Below are positions 16,960 through 27,548 of a DNA stretch of 64,000 nt, piece by piece. Both the position numbers and the translations under genes were made by a program. The stretch comes from Alkalibacillus aidingensis (GTDB taxonomy: Bacteria > Bacillota > Bacilli > Bacillales > Alkalibacillaceae): contig NZ_JABXWU010000001.1 of the NCBI RefSeq assembly GCF_014595945.1, positions 186,001 to 250,000 of the forward strand. Reading direction: 5' to 3'. The notes beneath the pieces were generated by a model that ran no database searches, was not told the origin of the DNA, and saw only the letters and a program-made list of their open reading frames with translations. How positions within the stretch are numbered: the stretch's first letter is position 1; the number at the start of each line of letters is the position of its first letter.

Positions 16960-19155
16960 ATGGAGAATAAAAAACAAAGTGGAATTATTTTGTTAATTGT
17001 TGTGATTATTTTCTCTGCTCTTTTTATCACGATCCTTGGCCGATTTATGTTTATCCAAGTGACAGGTGAGGTTCAGTCTGTCGATTTAGTGAGTTATTCG
17101 GAGAAATATCGTGAAGCCAATTCGACATTAACAGCTGAACGAGGCAAAATTTATGATCGTTCTGGTATGACCTTAGCTGATAATCGTCCAGTTTATAAGC
17201 TTTATGCCATCTTACGTGAATCATATTCTGAAAACTCACCTACTCCATTACACGTTGAAGATATTAATGAAACAGCGGAACAGTTAGCTCCATACCTTGA
17301 TATGGACGTATCTTCAATTAGAAGCATATTAGAAAACGGTAGAGAAAATGATCAGTTCCAAGTAGAATTCGGAACTAATGGTAATAGGTTAAGTAAGGAA
17401 GAAAAAGAGGAAATCGAATCTTTAAATCTACCTGGAATTAATTTTGAAGGTCATTTAGAACGGTATTATCCAAATGGTTTATATGCCTCTCAAGTCATTG
17501 GTTTTACAGAACGTGGAGAAGAAAGTCTTAAAGGTGCATATGGGATTGAGTCCGAATTAGATGAATATCTTCAAGGTACTGATGGCTTTGTTAAATACTA
17601 TCAAGATAGTTACGGATATCAGTTGTTAAATGCAGAAGAAACTGTGCAATCACCTGAGAATGGTGATCATGTTGAGTTAACAATTGATCAAAAAATACAA
17701 ACTTTTTTAGAAGATGCATTAACATCTGTAGAAGAGACCTATGATCCAGAGCGAGTTATGGCAGCTGTAATGGATCCTAATACTGGTGAAATATTGGCGA
17801 TGTCAAATCGACCGACGTTTGATCCTAATACAAGGGAAAATATTGAAAATTGGTATAACGATATTATTTCTACTCCATTTGAACTTGGATCAACCCTGAA
17901 AATCTTCTCATTAGCCGCAGCTATAGAAGAAGGTGTCTATGATGGTGAAGATACGTTTAAGTCCGGTCAGTATCGAATTAACGAGAATTTTCGACCGGTG
18001 CGTGACCATGACCGTGATGGTTGGGGAGTTATTACATATGATGAAGGTGTGATGCGTTCCTCAAACGTGGCTTTTGCTAAGCTATTATGGGAAGAGTTAG
18101 GTCCGGATTCATTTCTAGACTACCTCCATGATTTTCATTTTGATCGTTTAACGGAAATCGATTTATCTGGTGAGGAATTAGGGGTGATCCAGTACCGATA
18201 TCCTATGGAACAGATAACCACTTCATTTGGTCAGGGGTCAACATTTACACCAATTCAACTGATGAAAGCTACGACAGCACTTGCCAATGAGGGTGAAATG
18301 GTTCGTCCATATGTGGTCTCTAGTATTACTGATTCTACAACAGGAGAATTACTTCATCAAAATGAAACAGAAACTGTTGGACAACCGATTTCACCTGAAA
18401 CAGTAGATGAGGTCGTTGAGTTGTTAGAGGAGTCAGTAACTTCAGATATTGGAACAGGTAGGAGATTTGCCCTGGATGACTTTACGTCATTCGGGAAAAC
18501 AGGAACTGCCCAAATCCCTGACTCTGAATCTGGTGGGTATTTAACTTCTCATAATGACTATGTATTCTCCTACATAGGAATGGCACCTAGTGAAGAACCG
18601 GAGTTAATGATGTATGTGGCCGTTAAACAACCTGATGTTGATTATTATAACGAAGGTGGTTTGACAACATCTTATATCTATCGAACAGTTATGGAGAATA
18701 GTTTACACTATCTAGAAGTAACACCGGACCAAGATCAAGAACAAAGTGTTGAAGCCATTGGTCTAGAACAAGTAGATGGTGAACCAGTTGACGAGGTTAA
18801 AGAACAATTGGAGTCTAGTCATTTAAAAGTAGAAGTTATTGGTGATGGTGAGAAGGTCGAAAGTATTTGGCCAAACACAGGAAGTCAGGTATTACAGAAC
18901 CAGCGAGTTCTACTATTAACGGATGGGCAGATGACCATGCCTGATCTTACTGGCTGGTCGTTAAGAGAAGTGTTGGCATTAGGTCAATTAACTGATATTA
19001 AAATTGATTATATTGGAACAGGTTTTGTCACTGACCAAAGTATTGAAATGAACTCCACCTTTAGTCAAGACCGGATTCTTGTGGTTGAACTGAATGAACG
19101 TGAAGAAAAGGATGCAACTGAAGAAAGCGAAGATCCTGAATTCGAAATTGAGTAA
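16960..19155 (+). CDS. pbpB: penicillin-binding protein 2B, septal class B transpeptidase
   Basis: A 731-aa class B PBP that cross-links septal peptidoglycan (B. subtilis PBP2B, 716 aa). An N-terminal membrane anchor (9-27) is followed by the PBP dimer domain (GKIYDRSG at 62-69), and the transpeptidase with STLK (Ser311, Lys314), SSN (367-369) and KTG (513-515). Two C-terminal PASTA domains (about 595-715) end in an acidic tail. The ATG at 16960 has only a weak ribosome binding site, so translation may be coupled to ftsL 13 bases upstream. Place before spoVD is the Bacillus arrangement. Confidence 0.95.
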   Translation: MENKKQSGIILLIVVIIFSALFITILGRFMFIQVTGEVQSVDLVSYSEKYREANSTLTAERGKIYDRSGMTLADNRPVYKLYAILRESYSENSPTPLHVEDINETAEQLAPYLDMDVSSIRSILENGRENDQFQVEFGTNGNRLSKEEKEEIESLNLPGINFEGHLERYYPNGLYASQVIGFTERGEESLKGAYGIESELDEYLQGTDGFVKYYQDSYGYQLLNAEETVQSPENGDHVELTIDQKIQTFLEDALTSVEETYDPERVMAAVMDPNTGEILAMSNRPTFDPNTRENIENWYNDIISTPFELGSTLKIFSLAAAIEEGVYDGEDTFKSGQYRINENFRPVRDHDRDGWGVITYDEGVMRSSNVAFAKLLWEELGPDSFLDYLHDFHFDRLTEIDLSGEELGVIQYRYPMEQITTSFGQGSTFTPIQLMKATTALANEGEMVRPYVVSSITDSTTGELLHQNETETVGQPISPETVDEVVELLEESVTSDIGTGRRFALDDFTSFGKTGTAQIPDSESGGYLTSHNDYVFSYIGMAPSEEPELMMYVAVKQPDVDYYNEGGLTTSYIYRTVMENSLHYLEVTPDQDQEQSVEAIGLEQVDGEPVDEVKEQLESSHLKVEVIGDGEKVESIWPNTGSQVLQNQRVLLLTDGQMTMPDLTGWSLREVLALGQLTDIKIDYIGTGFVTDQSIEMNSTFSQDRILVVELNEREEKDATEESEDPEFEIE

Positions 19156-19165
19156 TTGGCAATGG

Positions 19166-19193
19166 TCTAATTAGTCGTTTTTTCTCATACGCT
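19166..19193 (+). promoter_or_regulatory. possible sigma-E promoter of spoVD
   Basis: CATACGCT at 19186-19193 matches six of eight bases of the sigma-E -10 (CATACAnT); the -35 region (TCTAATT, 13 bases upstream) is only a loose match. In B. subtilis spoVD has its own sigma-E promoter at this place. Weak on sequence alone. Confidence 0.25.
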
Positions 19194-19227
19194 TAATACA
19201 AGCATAGCTTGTAAAGGAGAATGATCC

Positions 19228-21156
19228 ATGAAGCGTGTATCTGTTGTGACAGTGAGAAAACGACTGGCCATTGTTTTTTTATGTATTGCTGTTTATTTTG
19301 TTGTGATGTTTGGTAAATTAGCTTACGTTCAGCTTATATCCGCAAAAGATATCGTAGCAAAAGCGGAAGATTTATGGAGTAGGGATATCCCCTTTCAACC
19401 GGAAAGAGGTAAAATCGTTGATCGAAATGGGGATATTTTAGTTGAAAATGAAGTCGCTCCAAGTTTGGTTGTTGTACCTAGACAAATAGAAGACCCAGAC
19501 TATGTTGTTGAACAGTTGACAAAGATTATTTCAATTGGCGAGGACAAGTTATATGACCATTTAACGAAAAATGTTTCTGTAGAAGCGATCCATCCAGAGG
19601 GGCGTAAGCTAACTAAGGAACAGACTGAACAAATTCGAACGTTAAATCTACCAGGTCTTTACTTGGCTGAAGATTCTAAACGATATTACCCATATGATGA
19701 GCAATTAGCTCATGTACTAGGGTTTACCGGAATAGATAACCAAGGATTAATGGGTTTAGAAGCTAGCTACGATGATGTGTTAAGTGGTGAGGAAGGTGCA
19801 TTATCCTTTTTCTCCGATGCTAAAGGAAGAAGGTTAAATGATTTATCTAATCGCTATACACCACCTGAAGACGGGAAAGATCTCTCGTTAACCATCGATG
19901 CAGATATTCAAGCAATAGTTGAAAGGGAATTAGACCAAGCTGTTGCATCATATAATCCTGATGGGGCCCTTGCTATTGCAATGGACCCTAATAATGGAGA
20001 AATCTTAGCTATGGCAAGTCGACCAAACTTTCACCCGATTGATTATCAATCCGTTGAACCTGAAGTATATAACCGAAATTTACCCGTATTTAGCACCTAT
20101 GAACCTGGTTCTACTTTTAAAATTATTACGTTGGCTTCAGCCTTAGAGGAAGGTCTGGTTGATTTAGAGGAAGATTCGTATTATGACAAAGGGCATGTAG
20201 AAGTAGATGGAGCGCGACTCAGGTGTTGGACTAATGGTGGTCATGGGGAACAATCTTATTTAGAAGTGGTACAAAATTCTTGTAACCCTGGATTTGTAAC
20301 CCTCGGTCAAAAGGTTGGTGAGGAACGATTATTCACGTATATTGATGAATTTGGCTTTGGTGAAAAAACAGGTATTGACCTACAAGGAGAAAGCTCTGGA
20401 ATTATATTTGATGAAGAACAAGTTGGCCCGGTTGAACTAGCCACAACGGCCTTTGGTCAAGGAGTATCTGTTACACCAATTCAACAAGTTACTGCGGTAG
20501 CGGCAGCCATAAACGGAGGGTACTTATACGAACCGTATGTTGTAAAAGGTGTAAAGGACCCAATAACAGAAGAAATGCTAGACGAACGAGAGCCTACTTT
20601 ACGTCAGCAAGTCATCTCCAACCAAACATCTGAAGAGGTTAGAAACGCATTAGAGCATGTGGTCGCACTTGGTACAGGTCGAGGAGCTTATGTTGAGGGT
20701 TATCGTGTTGGTGGTAAGACGGGTACCGCTCAAAAAGTTGGTGAGAACGGACAGTATTTAGAAAATAATCATATTGTCTCATTTATCGGATTCGCTCCAG
20801 CAGATGATCCAGAAATCCTGGTTTATGTTGCGGTTGATAACCCACAGGATACCGTGCAATTTGGGGGAGTCGTGGCCAGCCCTATTGCTGGGCAAATCAT
20901 AGGAGACGCTTTACATCACAAAGGTGTTCCTAGAAGTGATGAAGGTATTGAGAAGGACTATCAATGGCCTGACGTACCCACTGTTGAGGTACCTGAATTA
21001 GTCGGTGAATCTGTCAATGAATTGCAGCAATATTTAACGAATATCACGATTGAAGTAGAGGGTGAAGGAGATGTTGTAACAACACAATCCCCTGAAAGTG
21101 GTGTAAAAGTTGAATCTGGTTCAACCGTTAGGGTTTATTTAGGTGAAGGGGATTAA
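19228..21156 (+). CDS. spoVD: stage V sporulation protein D, sporulation-specific PBP
   Basis: A 642-aa class B transpeptidase for spore cortex synthesis, partner of SpoVE in the outer forespore membrane. Membrane anchor 12-30; dimer-domain motif GKIVDRNG (61-68); active-site STFK (Ser295, Lys298), SCN (351-353), KTG (497-499); one C-terminal PASTA domain (about 580-642). Cys333 and Cys352 match the two active-domain cysteines of B. subtilis SpoVD that form a disulfide broken by the forespore thioredoxin-like StoA, so redox control is probably kept. The ATG has AAAGGAG upstream. It is a paralogue of pbpB just before it; the Cys pair and single PASTA domain tell them apart. Confidence 0.95.
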   Translation: MKRVSVVTVRKRLAIVFLCIAVYFVVMFGKLAYVQLISAKDIVAKAEDLWSRDIPFQPERGKIVDRNGDILVENEVAPSLVVVPRQIEDPDYVVEQLTKIISIGEDKLYDHLTKNVSVEAIHPEGRKLTKEQTEQIRTLNLPGLYLAEDSKRYYPYDEQLAHVLGFTGIDNQGLMGLEASYDDVLSGEEGALSFFSDAKGRRLNDLSNRYTPPEDGKDLSLTIDADIQAIVERELDQAVASYNPDGALAIAMDPNNGEILAMASRPNFHPIDYQSVEPEVYNRNLPVFSTYEPGSTFKIITLASALEEGLVDLEEDSYYDKGHVEVDGARLRCWTNGGHGEQSYLEVVQNSCNPGFVTLGQKVGEERLFTYIDEFGFGEKTGIDLQGESSGIIFDEEQVGPVELATTAFGQGVSVTPIQQVTAVAAAINGGYLYEPYVVKGVKDPITEEMLDEREPTLRQQVISNQTSEEVRNALEHVVALGTGRGAYVEGYRVGGKTGTAQKVGENGQYLENNHIVSFIGFAPADDPEILVYVAVDNPQDTVQFGGVVASPIAGQIIGDALHHKGVPRSDEGIEKDYQWPDVPTVEVPELVGESVNELQQYLTNITIEVEGEGDVVTTQSPESGVKVESGSTVRVYLGEGD

Positions 21157-21206
21157 TAACGTTATCTTGCCATAGTGTTAGGTCTTCTAAGAGAATAGGT
21201 GATAAC

Positions 21207-22679
21207 ATGAGGTTAGATCGTTTAATTGCTGCTTTAAAGTTTTACGAACTACAAAGCACTTTACCACAGTGTGAGGTTACCTCTATTGAAATGGATTCAA
21301 GACGTGTAAAAGAAGGCTCATTATATGTTTGTATTAAAGGTTATCATGTGGACGGACACGACTTTATTAAAGAAGCAGAAGAACGAGGGGCATGTGCAAT
21401 TGTCGTTGAGAAAAATGTGAAAGCAGATGTCCCCGTTATTAAGGTTCCATCCACTGTAAGGGCACTAGCGTTGTTAGCAGATTACTATTATGGTTCGCCA
21501 AGTCAACATTTAAATGTTATTGGGGTAACAGGGACGAACGGTAAAACGACATTAACCTATTTACTTGATGAAATTTTTTCAGCACATGGTCATATAAATG
21601 CTATAATTGGTACCATAAGTTTAAAATATGGTAATACTCAAAAAGAGCTAAAAAATACAACACCAGATGCGCTATTTTTACACCAGAATTTTCGACAAAT
21701 GATTGATGATGGAATTGATACAATTATTATGGAGGTTTCATCACACTCACTTAGTTTGGGACGCGTTTATGGAGTTGACTTTGATACAGTTGTTTATACT
21801 AATTTGTCACAGGACCACCTCGACTTCCACTCCAATATGGATGAATATGCCTATACAAAATCGTTATTATTTGCGCAGTTGGGTAATCATCTATATAACA
21901 AACAAAAAACAGCTGTGATTAATAATGACGCAAATTATACCCAAACTATACAGCGAGCCACTGCACAACCAACGATCACTTATGGTCTAAATGACGAAGC
22001 AATGATTTATGGAACGGATATACAGCTTAAGCCGGGTTCAACGTCATTTCAGGTAAAGCTGCCTAATGGTGTAGGTCAAATTCACACCTCTTTATCTGGG
22101 AAATTTAATGTCTATAATGCCTTGGCAGCAGTTGGTGTGGCATATGCTCATCATATTCCACTTGAAACTGTCAAAGAAGCATTAAGTAACATAAAAGGGA
22201 TACCAGGTCGTTTTGAAGCAATCGACCTTGGGCAGTCCTTTTCAGTGATTGTTGATTACGCACATACACCTGATTCGTTAGAAAACGTATTACAATCGAT
22301 TCAAGAGATTAGGCAAAGGCAAGTCATTACGGTCGTAGGTTGTGGGGGAGATCGTGATCGTTCGAAAAGGCCGAAAATGGCTGATGTTGCGATCTATTAT
22401 AGTGATCAGACTGTTTTTACAACTGATAACCCAAGAAGTGAAAAACCGGCTTCCATCTTAAAAGATATGACTTCTCATTTAAATGAAGAGTCTTATACAA
22501 TAGTTGAAGACAGGCGACAGGCGATCCAACAGGCAGTTGACATGGCAAACGAAAATGATATTATTCTTATTGCAGGAAAAGGGCACGAAACATACCAAGA
22601 AATTCAAGGAGAACGAATTCATTTCGATGATCGTGAAGTTGCGAGGGAAATGATCCTTTCTCGATTAAAAAAGGGGTAA
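21207..22679 (+). CDS. murE: UDP-MurNAc-L-Ala-D-Glu:meso-diaminopimelate ligase
   Basis: A 490-aa Mur ligase that adds the third residue of the wall peptide. ATP-binding motif GVTGTNGKTT (about 109-118), central GRFEAI, and DNPR at 407-410, the motif that contacts meso-diaminopimelate; so the peptidoglycan should be the A1gamma meso-DAP type. ATG 21207 has TAGGTGAT before it. It is followed by murF after only 5 bases. Confidence 0.96.
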   Translation: MRLDRLIAALKFYELQSTLPQCEVTSIEMDSRRVKEGSLYVCIKGYHVDGHDFIKEAEERGACAIVVEKNVKADVPVIKVPSTVRALALLADYYYGSPSQHLNVIGVTGTNGKTTLTYLLDEIFSAHGHINAIIGTISLKYGNTQKELKNTTPDALFLHQNFRQMIDDGIDTIIMEVSSHSLSLGRVYGVDFDTVVYTNLSQDHLDFHSNMDEYAYTKSLLFAQLGNHLYNKQKTAVINNDANYTQTIQRATAQPTITYGLNDEAMIYGTDIQLKPGSTSFQVKLPNGVGQIHTSLSGKFNVYNALAAVGVAYAHHIPLETVKEALSNIKGIPGRFEAIDLGQSFSVIVDYAHTPDSLENVLQSIQEIRQRQVITVVGCGGDRDRSKRPKMADVAIYYSDQTVFTTDNPRSEKPASILKDMTSHLNEESYTIVEDRRQAIQQAVDMANENDIILIAGKGHETYQEIQGERIHFDDREVAREMILSRLKKG

Positions 22680-22684
22680 ATAAA

Positions 22685-24037
22685 ATGGTCAAATTCACAT
22701 TAACTTTCTTACATAAATTGTTTCCTAACAATCAACTAGTAAATAAGCAAAATCAAGCTGTTCAACAAGTTTTTATCGATAGTCGAGAAGTTGTTACGGA
22801 TGGACTATTCGTGCCTATTATCGGTGAGCGTTTTAATGGGCACGATTTTATTTTACAAGCCATTGAAAATGGAGCAGTTGCAGCATTATGGAATGAAGAG
22901 GAACAGCTTCCTGAAGAAGTGCCGACGGATTTCCCGGTATTTTTTGTTGAAGATACTTTATCGTCTTTGCAGCTCCTTGCCAATAAGTACCGTTTAGATG
23001 TCGATCCAACCGTTATTGGCGTAACAGGATCCAATGGTAAAACAACAACTAAAGAAATTCTAGCAGGAAGTTTATCTCCTCATTACAAAGTAGCGAAAAC
23101 AGAAGGTAACTTCAATAATTTGATCGGCTTACCATTATCTATTCTTAAGATGGAACGTGATTGCGATTTATTAGTGCTAGAAATGGGTATGAATAGCTTT
23201 GGAGAAATTGAAGCCCTATCAAACATCGCTCAACCTAATATATCTGTCATTACCAATATTGGTGAATCGCATATTGAATATTTAGGAAGTCGTGAAGGAA
23301 TTGCTAAGGCCAAGTTAGAAATATTAAAGGGAATGAATCCAGATGGCGTGTTAATTGTTGATGGTGATGAACCTTTATTAGACATTGACACCTCTCTACA
23401 TCGAATTACTTGTGGTATAGGTGAAGGGTTAGATTACCAAGTTCAAAACATTAAACAGTTTGAGAACATGACAGAGTTTACGATTAATGGTATGAGTTAC
23501 CGAATTCCATTATTAGGAACGCATCAGGCGAAAAACACTGCTTTTGCAGTTGCAGTTGGTGATTGGCTGAACATAGATTCGAATCAACTAGCTAATGCAC
23601 TTGCTTCATTAGAACTTCCTAGTATGAGATTTGAAATGATTGAAACTAGTTCTAAAGCCGTTTTAATCAATGACGCTTATAATGCGTCTGCTACATCCAT
23701 GATGGCCTCAATTGATGTTGTTAAAAATTTACCTTATAAAAGAAAAGTATTAGTTCTGGGAGATATTTTTGAATTAGGAGCCTTCTCAGAAAGTGAGCAT
23801 CGGAAAGTGGCCAAATCAATTAATTCTTCAATCGATGCTGTGTTCACGCTAGGGGAAGACAGTCGTTATATCATCGATTCATTACCTGAATCATTTACGG
23901 GTGAATCCAAGCACTATACTGAGCAAAACAGTTTGATTAAACAGATAAAAGATCAGATGACAGAAGGTACAGTCATATTATTTAAAGCTTCTCGTGGGAT
24001 GAAATTTGAAGATATGATTGACCATTTACAGAGATAA
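22685..24037 (+). CDS. murF: UDP-MurNAc-tripeptide:D-Ala-D-Ala ligase
   Basis: A 450-aa Mur ligase adding D-Ala-D-Ala. The P-loop is [13 protein letters not shown] (about 112-124), followed by [13 protein letters not shown], typical of MurF. In B. subtilis murF lies elsewhere, next to ddl, whereas here it sits in the dcw cluster between murE and mraY, as in many other Firmicutes and in Gram-negatives. Spacing of 5 bases to murE and 26 to mraY supports a single operon. Confidence 0.95.
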   Translation: MVKFTLTFLHKLFPNNQLVNKQNQAVQQVFIDSREVVTDGLFVPIIGERFNGHDFILQAIENGAVAALWNEEEQLPEEVPTDFPVFFVEDTLSSLQLLANKYRLDVDPTVIGVTGSNGKTTTKEILAGSLSPHYKVAKTEGNFNNLIGLPLSILKMERDCDLLVLEMGMNSFGEIEALSNIAQPNISVITNIGESHIEYLGSREGIAKAKLEILKGMNPDGVLIVDGDEPLLDIDTSLHRITCGIGEGLDYQVQNIKQFENMTEFTINGMSYRIPLLGTHQAKNTAFAVAVGDWLNIDSNQLANALASLELPSMRFEMIETSSKAVLINDAYNASATSMMASIDVVKNLPYKRKVLVLGDIFELGAFSESEHRKVAKSINSSIDAVFTLGEDSRYIIDSLPESFTGESKHYTEQNSLIKQIKDQMTEGTVILFKASRGMKFEDMIDHLQR

Positions 24038-24063
24038 GTAGTGGAAGAAAGGAAGAGTCTAAT

Positions 24064-25047
24064 TTGTCACAGTTATTAATTCTTATAACCATCGCTGTTG
24101 CTTTTTTAATTACCGTTTTATTATCACCACTATTAATCCCGTTTTTAAGGCGACTTAAATTTGGGCAAAGTATACGTGAGGATGGTCCAGAATCTCATAA
24201 AACAAAATCTGGCACTCCAACAATGGGCGGTGTCATGATTATTTTCTCAGTCGTTGCTACGACGTTAATCATGGTGCTACGAGATGACCTTAGTAGTTTT
24301 ACAAGTGAAACATTTATTTTATTATTTGTTTTAATCGGTTATGGACTTATAGGGTTTTTAGATGATCTTATCAAAATTCTTAAGAAACGTAACTTGGGCT
24401 TAACGTCTAAACAAAAGATGTTATGTCAAATCTTTATTGCGATCGTTGTTTATTTAATTTTAAACAACCATGGTTTTGCGACAGACATAGTCATTCCTGG
24501 TACATCATGGTCAGTTGAACTTGGTTGGTTTTATAGTATCTTTATTCTACTTATGTTAGTAGGATCTTCAAATGCTGTTAATTTAACAGATGGTTTAGAT
24601 GGTCTTGTTGCAGGAACTGCATCCGTTGCGTTTGCAGCTTTCGCAATTATTGGCTGGTATTACCAAATGCCATCGGATCTAATTATCTTCATGTTTGCTG
24701 TGGTCGGCGCTTTACTAGGTTTTTTAGTATTTAATAGTCATCCAGCCAAGGTATTTATGGGAGATACAGGATCATTAGCAATCGGAGCCTCATTAGCGAT
24801 TATTGCTATTCTAATGAAGCTAGAATTGTTATTAATTATTATCGGTGGAGTTTTCGTGCTTGAAACGTTATCAGTTATTATTCAAGTGATTTCATTTAAA
24901 ACGACAGGAAAACGAGTCTTCAAAATGAGTCCTTTACATCACCACTATGAATTAGCTGGCTGGTCTGAATGGCGTGTCGTTGTAACATTTTGGCTAGTTG
25001 GGATGATTTGTGCAGCATTTGGGATTTATATTGAGGTGTGGATCTAG
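24064..25047 (+). CDS. mraY: phospho-MurNAc-pentapeptide transferase MraY
   Basis: A 327-aa polytopic membrane enzyme that moves phospho-MurNAc-pentapeptide to undecaprenyl phosphate to make lipid I. About ten membrane helices; conserved GFLDDLIKI (catalytic Asp pair, about 99-107), NLTDGLDGL (about 176-184) and the histidine loop SPLHHHYE. The start is TTG (24064-24066), set by AAAGGAAGAG about 8 bases upstream; no ATG or GTG fits. A TTG start may keep expression low. The stop codon is overlapped by the murD start. Confidence 0.95.
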   Translation: MSQLLILITIAVAFLITVLLSPLLIPFLRRLKFGQSIREDGPESHKTKSGTPTMGGVMIIFSVVATTLIMVLRDDLSSFTSETFILLFVLIGYGLIGFLDDLIKILKKRNLGLTSKQKMLCQIFIAIVVYLILNNHGFATDIVIPGTSWSVELGWFYSIFILLMLVGSSNAVNLTDGLDGLVAGTASVAFAAFAIIGWYYQMPSDLIIFMFAVVGALLGFLVFNSHPAKVFMGDTGSLAIGASLAIIAILMKLELLLIIIGGVFVLETLSVIIQVISFKTTGKRVFKMSPLHHHYELAGWSEWRVVVTFWLVGMICAAFGIYIEVWI

Positions 25048-26393
25048 TGAAAACATTACAGAACTTTCCTTATAAACGAGTATTAGTTTTAGGATTGGCT
25101 AAGAGTGGGAAAGCAGCAGCACAGCTACTTTATGATAGTGGAGTTACTTTTTTAATTAATGACCAGACTCCTTTAGAAGACAACCCGATAGCTGAACAAT
25201 TTCAACGCTTAGGAGTTGAAGTGGTCACTGGAGGCCATCCAATTTCAGTTTTGGACGGTGTCGACTTAGTTGTGAAAAACCCTGGAATTCCCCATAGTCA
25301 TCATATTGTTGAGCAAGCAGAGTTTAAGGGAATTCCTGTTGTAACAGAAGTTGAACTTGCTTACCAACTTATTGATGGTCCTTTAGTGGCTATTACTGGT
25401 ACTAACGGAAAAACAACAACGACGACTTTAATTTATGAAATACTAAAAGAAGGTAATAAAGAACCATTGATAGCTGGAAATATTGGTAAGGTTGCCTCAG
25501 AAGTTGTACGTAACCAAAAGAGTGGACAGCCCGTTGTTATGGAACTGTCATCATTCCAATTAAAAGCGACTAAACATCTAAAACCGGATATTGCGGTCTT
25601 GCTAAATTTAACAGAGGCTCATTTAGATTATCATGAAACAAGACAAGATTATGTTGAATCTAAGTGGAATATTACGAAAAACCAAACAAAAGGTGATGTG
25701 TTGGTTGTGAATGATGATGACCCGTCGATTAACCATCTCCAAAAGGATTCGCTTGTTAAACGGGTACCGTTTTCAATGAAACAACTATTGGATAACGGAA
25801 TTTCATTTGTAGATGGTTCGATTTATGTTAACGGTCATCGATTAGTTGTTCGGAAGGATATTGCTCTACCTGGTAAACATAATTTGGAAAATGTCTTAGC
25901 TAGTATTGCTGTAGCAAGACAGTTAGGTGTAACTGACCAGGTTATCCTTAAAGTGCTAAAGACTTTTTCTGGTGTCAAACATAGGTTACAGTTTGTGAGT
26001 AAAAAGGAAGGACGCCTTTTTTACAATGACTCTAAAGCGACGAATATTCTAGCAACAACTAAAGCCATTCAAGCTTTTGATCAATCAATCGTTTTGATTG
26101 CTGGTGGATTAGATCGTGGAAATGGATTTGATGAGCTTATCCATCAATTTGAAAATGTTAAGCATTGTGTGGCGTATGGTGAATCTGCTACCAAAATTAA
26201 AAATGCTGCATCAAAGTATGATTATGATGCAATTACCATTGTTGAGAGTCTAGAACAGGCTGTTAATGTGGCCTACCAACAAAGTGATCCAGGGGACATT
26301 GTGTTATTGTCACCCGCATGCGCCAGCTGGGATCAGTTCTCTTCATTTGAAACTCGAGGTGACATGTTTATCGATGTCGTGCATAAGCTGTAA
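25047..26393 (+). CDS. murD: UDP-MurNAc-L-alanine:D-glutamate ligase
   Basis: A 448-aa Mur ligase. N-terminal Rossmann-like domain with VLGLAKSGKAA (residues 13-23), ATP motif ITGTNGKTTTTT (about 113-124), and a C-terminal domain with NDSKATNI and LLSPACASWDQF. GTG 25047 is chosen: GAGGTGTG ends 6 bases before it and the N-terminus MKTLQNFPYKRVLVLG matches Bacillus MurD. The GTG at 25038 lies inside that ribosome binding site. It shares one base with the mraY stop. Confidence 0.95.
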   Translation: MKTLQNFPYKRVLVLGLAKSGKAAAQLLYDSGVTFLINDQTPLEDNPIAEQFQRLGVEVVTGGHPISVLDGVDLVVKNPGIPHSHHIVEQAEFKGIPVVTEVELAYQLIDGPLVAITGTNGKTTTTTLIYEILKEGNKEPLIAGNIGKVASEVVRNQKSGQPVVMELSSFQLKATKHLKPDIAVLLNLTEAHLDYHETRQDYVESKWNITKNQTKGDVLVVNDDDPSINHLQKDSLVKRVPFSMKQLLDNGISFVDGSIYVNGHRLVVRKDIALPGKHNLENVLASIAVARQLGVTDQVILKVLKTFSGVKHRLQFVSKKEGRLFYNDSKATNILATTKAIQAFDQSIVLIAGGLDRGNGFDELIHQFENVKHCVAYGESATKIKNAASKYDYDAITIVESLEQAVNVAYQQSDPGDIVLLSPACASWDQFSSFETRGDMFIDVVHKL

Positions 26394-26395
26394 TA

Positions 26396-26417
26396 GGGGC
26401 TTGTACGACACAGCCCC
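26396..26417 (+). other. stem-loop between murD and spoVE
   Basis: GGGGCT / AGCCCC with an inner TGT / ACA pairing, directly after the murD stop and ending 9 bases before the spoVE ribosome binding site. No T run follows, so it is not a normal terminator; it may be an RNA processing or stability element. Confidence 0.4.
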
Positions 26418-26438
26418 AACTTCTTGGAGGAGTTAGGG

Positions 26439-27548
26439 GTGTTTTTTTTGGAGAAAAAACAATCAGTCGATTATGTACTTTTAACAGCGATTGCGATGTT
26501 ACTACTAATAGGCTTAGTAATGGTGTACAGTTCTTCTTCTGTGTGGTCAGATTACAAATTCGATGATTCTACCTTCTATTTAAAAAGACAAGCATTGTTT
26601 GCCTTTTTGGGTATTATTGGAATTTATCTCACCTTAAAGATTCCTTACTATCAATGGTTAAATTACTCTGTTTCGATTTATGTAATCTGTTTTATTTTAT
26701 TAATTGTGGTCTTAATTCCGGGTATTGGCATGGTTCGTGGTGGAGCACAAAGTTGGATCGGTGTTGGAGCATTTAGTATCCAGCCAAGTGAATTTATGAA
26801 AATTGGTATGATTATGTTGTTCGCTGCCATTCTTCCTAAATTACAGCGAGAGATTCAGCACTTTACAAAAGGCTTCCTTCCCATTCTACTATTACTAGTT
26901 ATTCCGTTTGGCCTGATTATGCTTCAGCCAGATTTAGGAACAGGTGTAGTTTATGTAGCAACAGGGATGCTTATGCTATTTATTGCTGGTGCTCGAGTTA
27001 GCCACTTCGCTGCTTTAGCTTCTATTGGTGTGATTGCTTTTATCGGCTTAATTATTTCAGCTCCATACCGAATCAATAGGATTAAAGCTTTTTTAAATCC
27101 TTGGGAAGACCCTTTAGGTGATGGATTCCAAATTATTCAGTCACTATATGCAGTTGGCCCAGGTGGATTGATGGGTCTAGGTTTTGGCAATAGTATGCAA
27201 AAGTACTTCTATTTACCAGAACCACAAACAGATTTCATATTTGCCGTGATTGCTGAAGAACTTGGATTAATTGGTGGAACATTTGTGTTAGGACTCTTTC
27301 TAATTGTTATATGGAGGGGTGTATTAGTCGCCTTGAACACCCAAGAGTTGTCGGCCTCTTTATTAGCATTTGGAATCACCGCTATGATTACTATTCAGGT
27401 CATGATTAATATTAGTGTTGTGATTGGTCTCATTCCGGTAACAGGAATTACCTTACCACTGTTAAGCTATGGGGGCTCATCTTTAACCATCACACTTTTA
27501 TCGCTTGGCATATTGTTAAATATTAGTCGATATGCGAAAATAACATAA
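26439..27548 (+). CDS. spoVE: SEDS-family lipid II polymerase/flippase-like protein SpoVE (FtsW family)
   Basis: A 369-aa SEDS protein with ten membrane helices. Family boxes: QPDLGTGVVYVATG (near the catalytic Asp of SEDS glycosyltransferases), PEPQTDFIFAVIAEELG and LPLLSYGGSS. SEDS proteins polymerise glycan with a cognate class B PBP; SpoVE works with SpoVD in cortex synthesis. It is called SpoVE rather than FtsW by place after murD in a cluster with spoVD; the N-terminus KKQSVDYVLLTAIAML also resembles Bacillus SpoVE. If no second FtsW exists in the genome it could do both jobs. GTG 26439 has GGAGGAG 6-7 bases upstream; upstream and downstream TTG codons are less well spaced. Confidence 0.87.
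   Translation: MFFLEKKQSVDYVLLTAIAMLLLIGLVMVYSSSSVWSDYKFDDSTFYLKRQALFAFLGIIGIYLTLKIPYYQWLNYSVSIYVICFILLIVVLIPGIGMVRGGAQSWIGVGAFSIQPSEFMKIGMIMLFAAILPKLQREIQHFTKGFLPILLLLVIPFGLIMLQPDLGTGVVYVATGMLMLFIAGARVSHFAALASIGVIAFIGLIISAPYRINRIKAFLNPWEDPLGDGFQIIQSLYAVGPGGLMGLGFGNSMQKYFYLPEPQTDFIFAVIAEELGLIGGTFVLGLFLIVIWRGVLVALNTQELSASLLAFGITAMITIQVMINISVVIGLIPVTGITLPLLSYGGSSLTITLLSLGILLNISRYAKIT

Noticed and set aside
22762-23034. Minus-strand open frame inside murF
   Set aside because: It lies wholly in another frame of a clear gene, without ribosome binding site or recognisable domain.
26439-27548. Calling this gene ftsW
   Set aside because: Sequence alone cannot fully separate FtsW and SpoVE; position in the cluster next to spoVD in a spore former favours spoVE.
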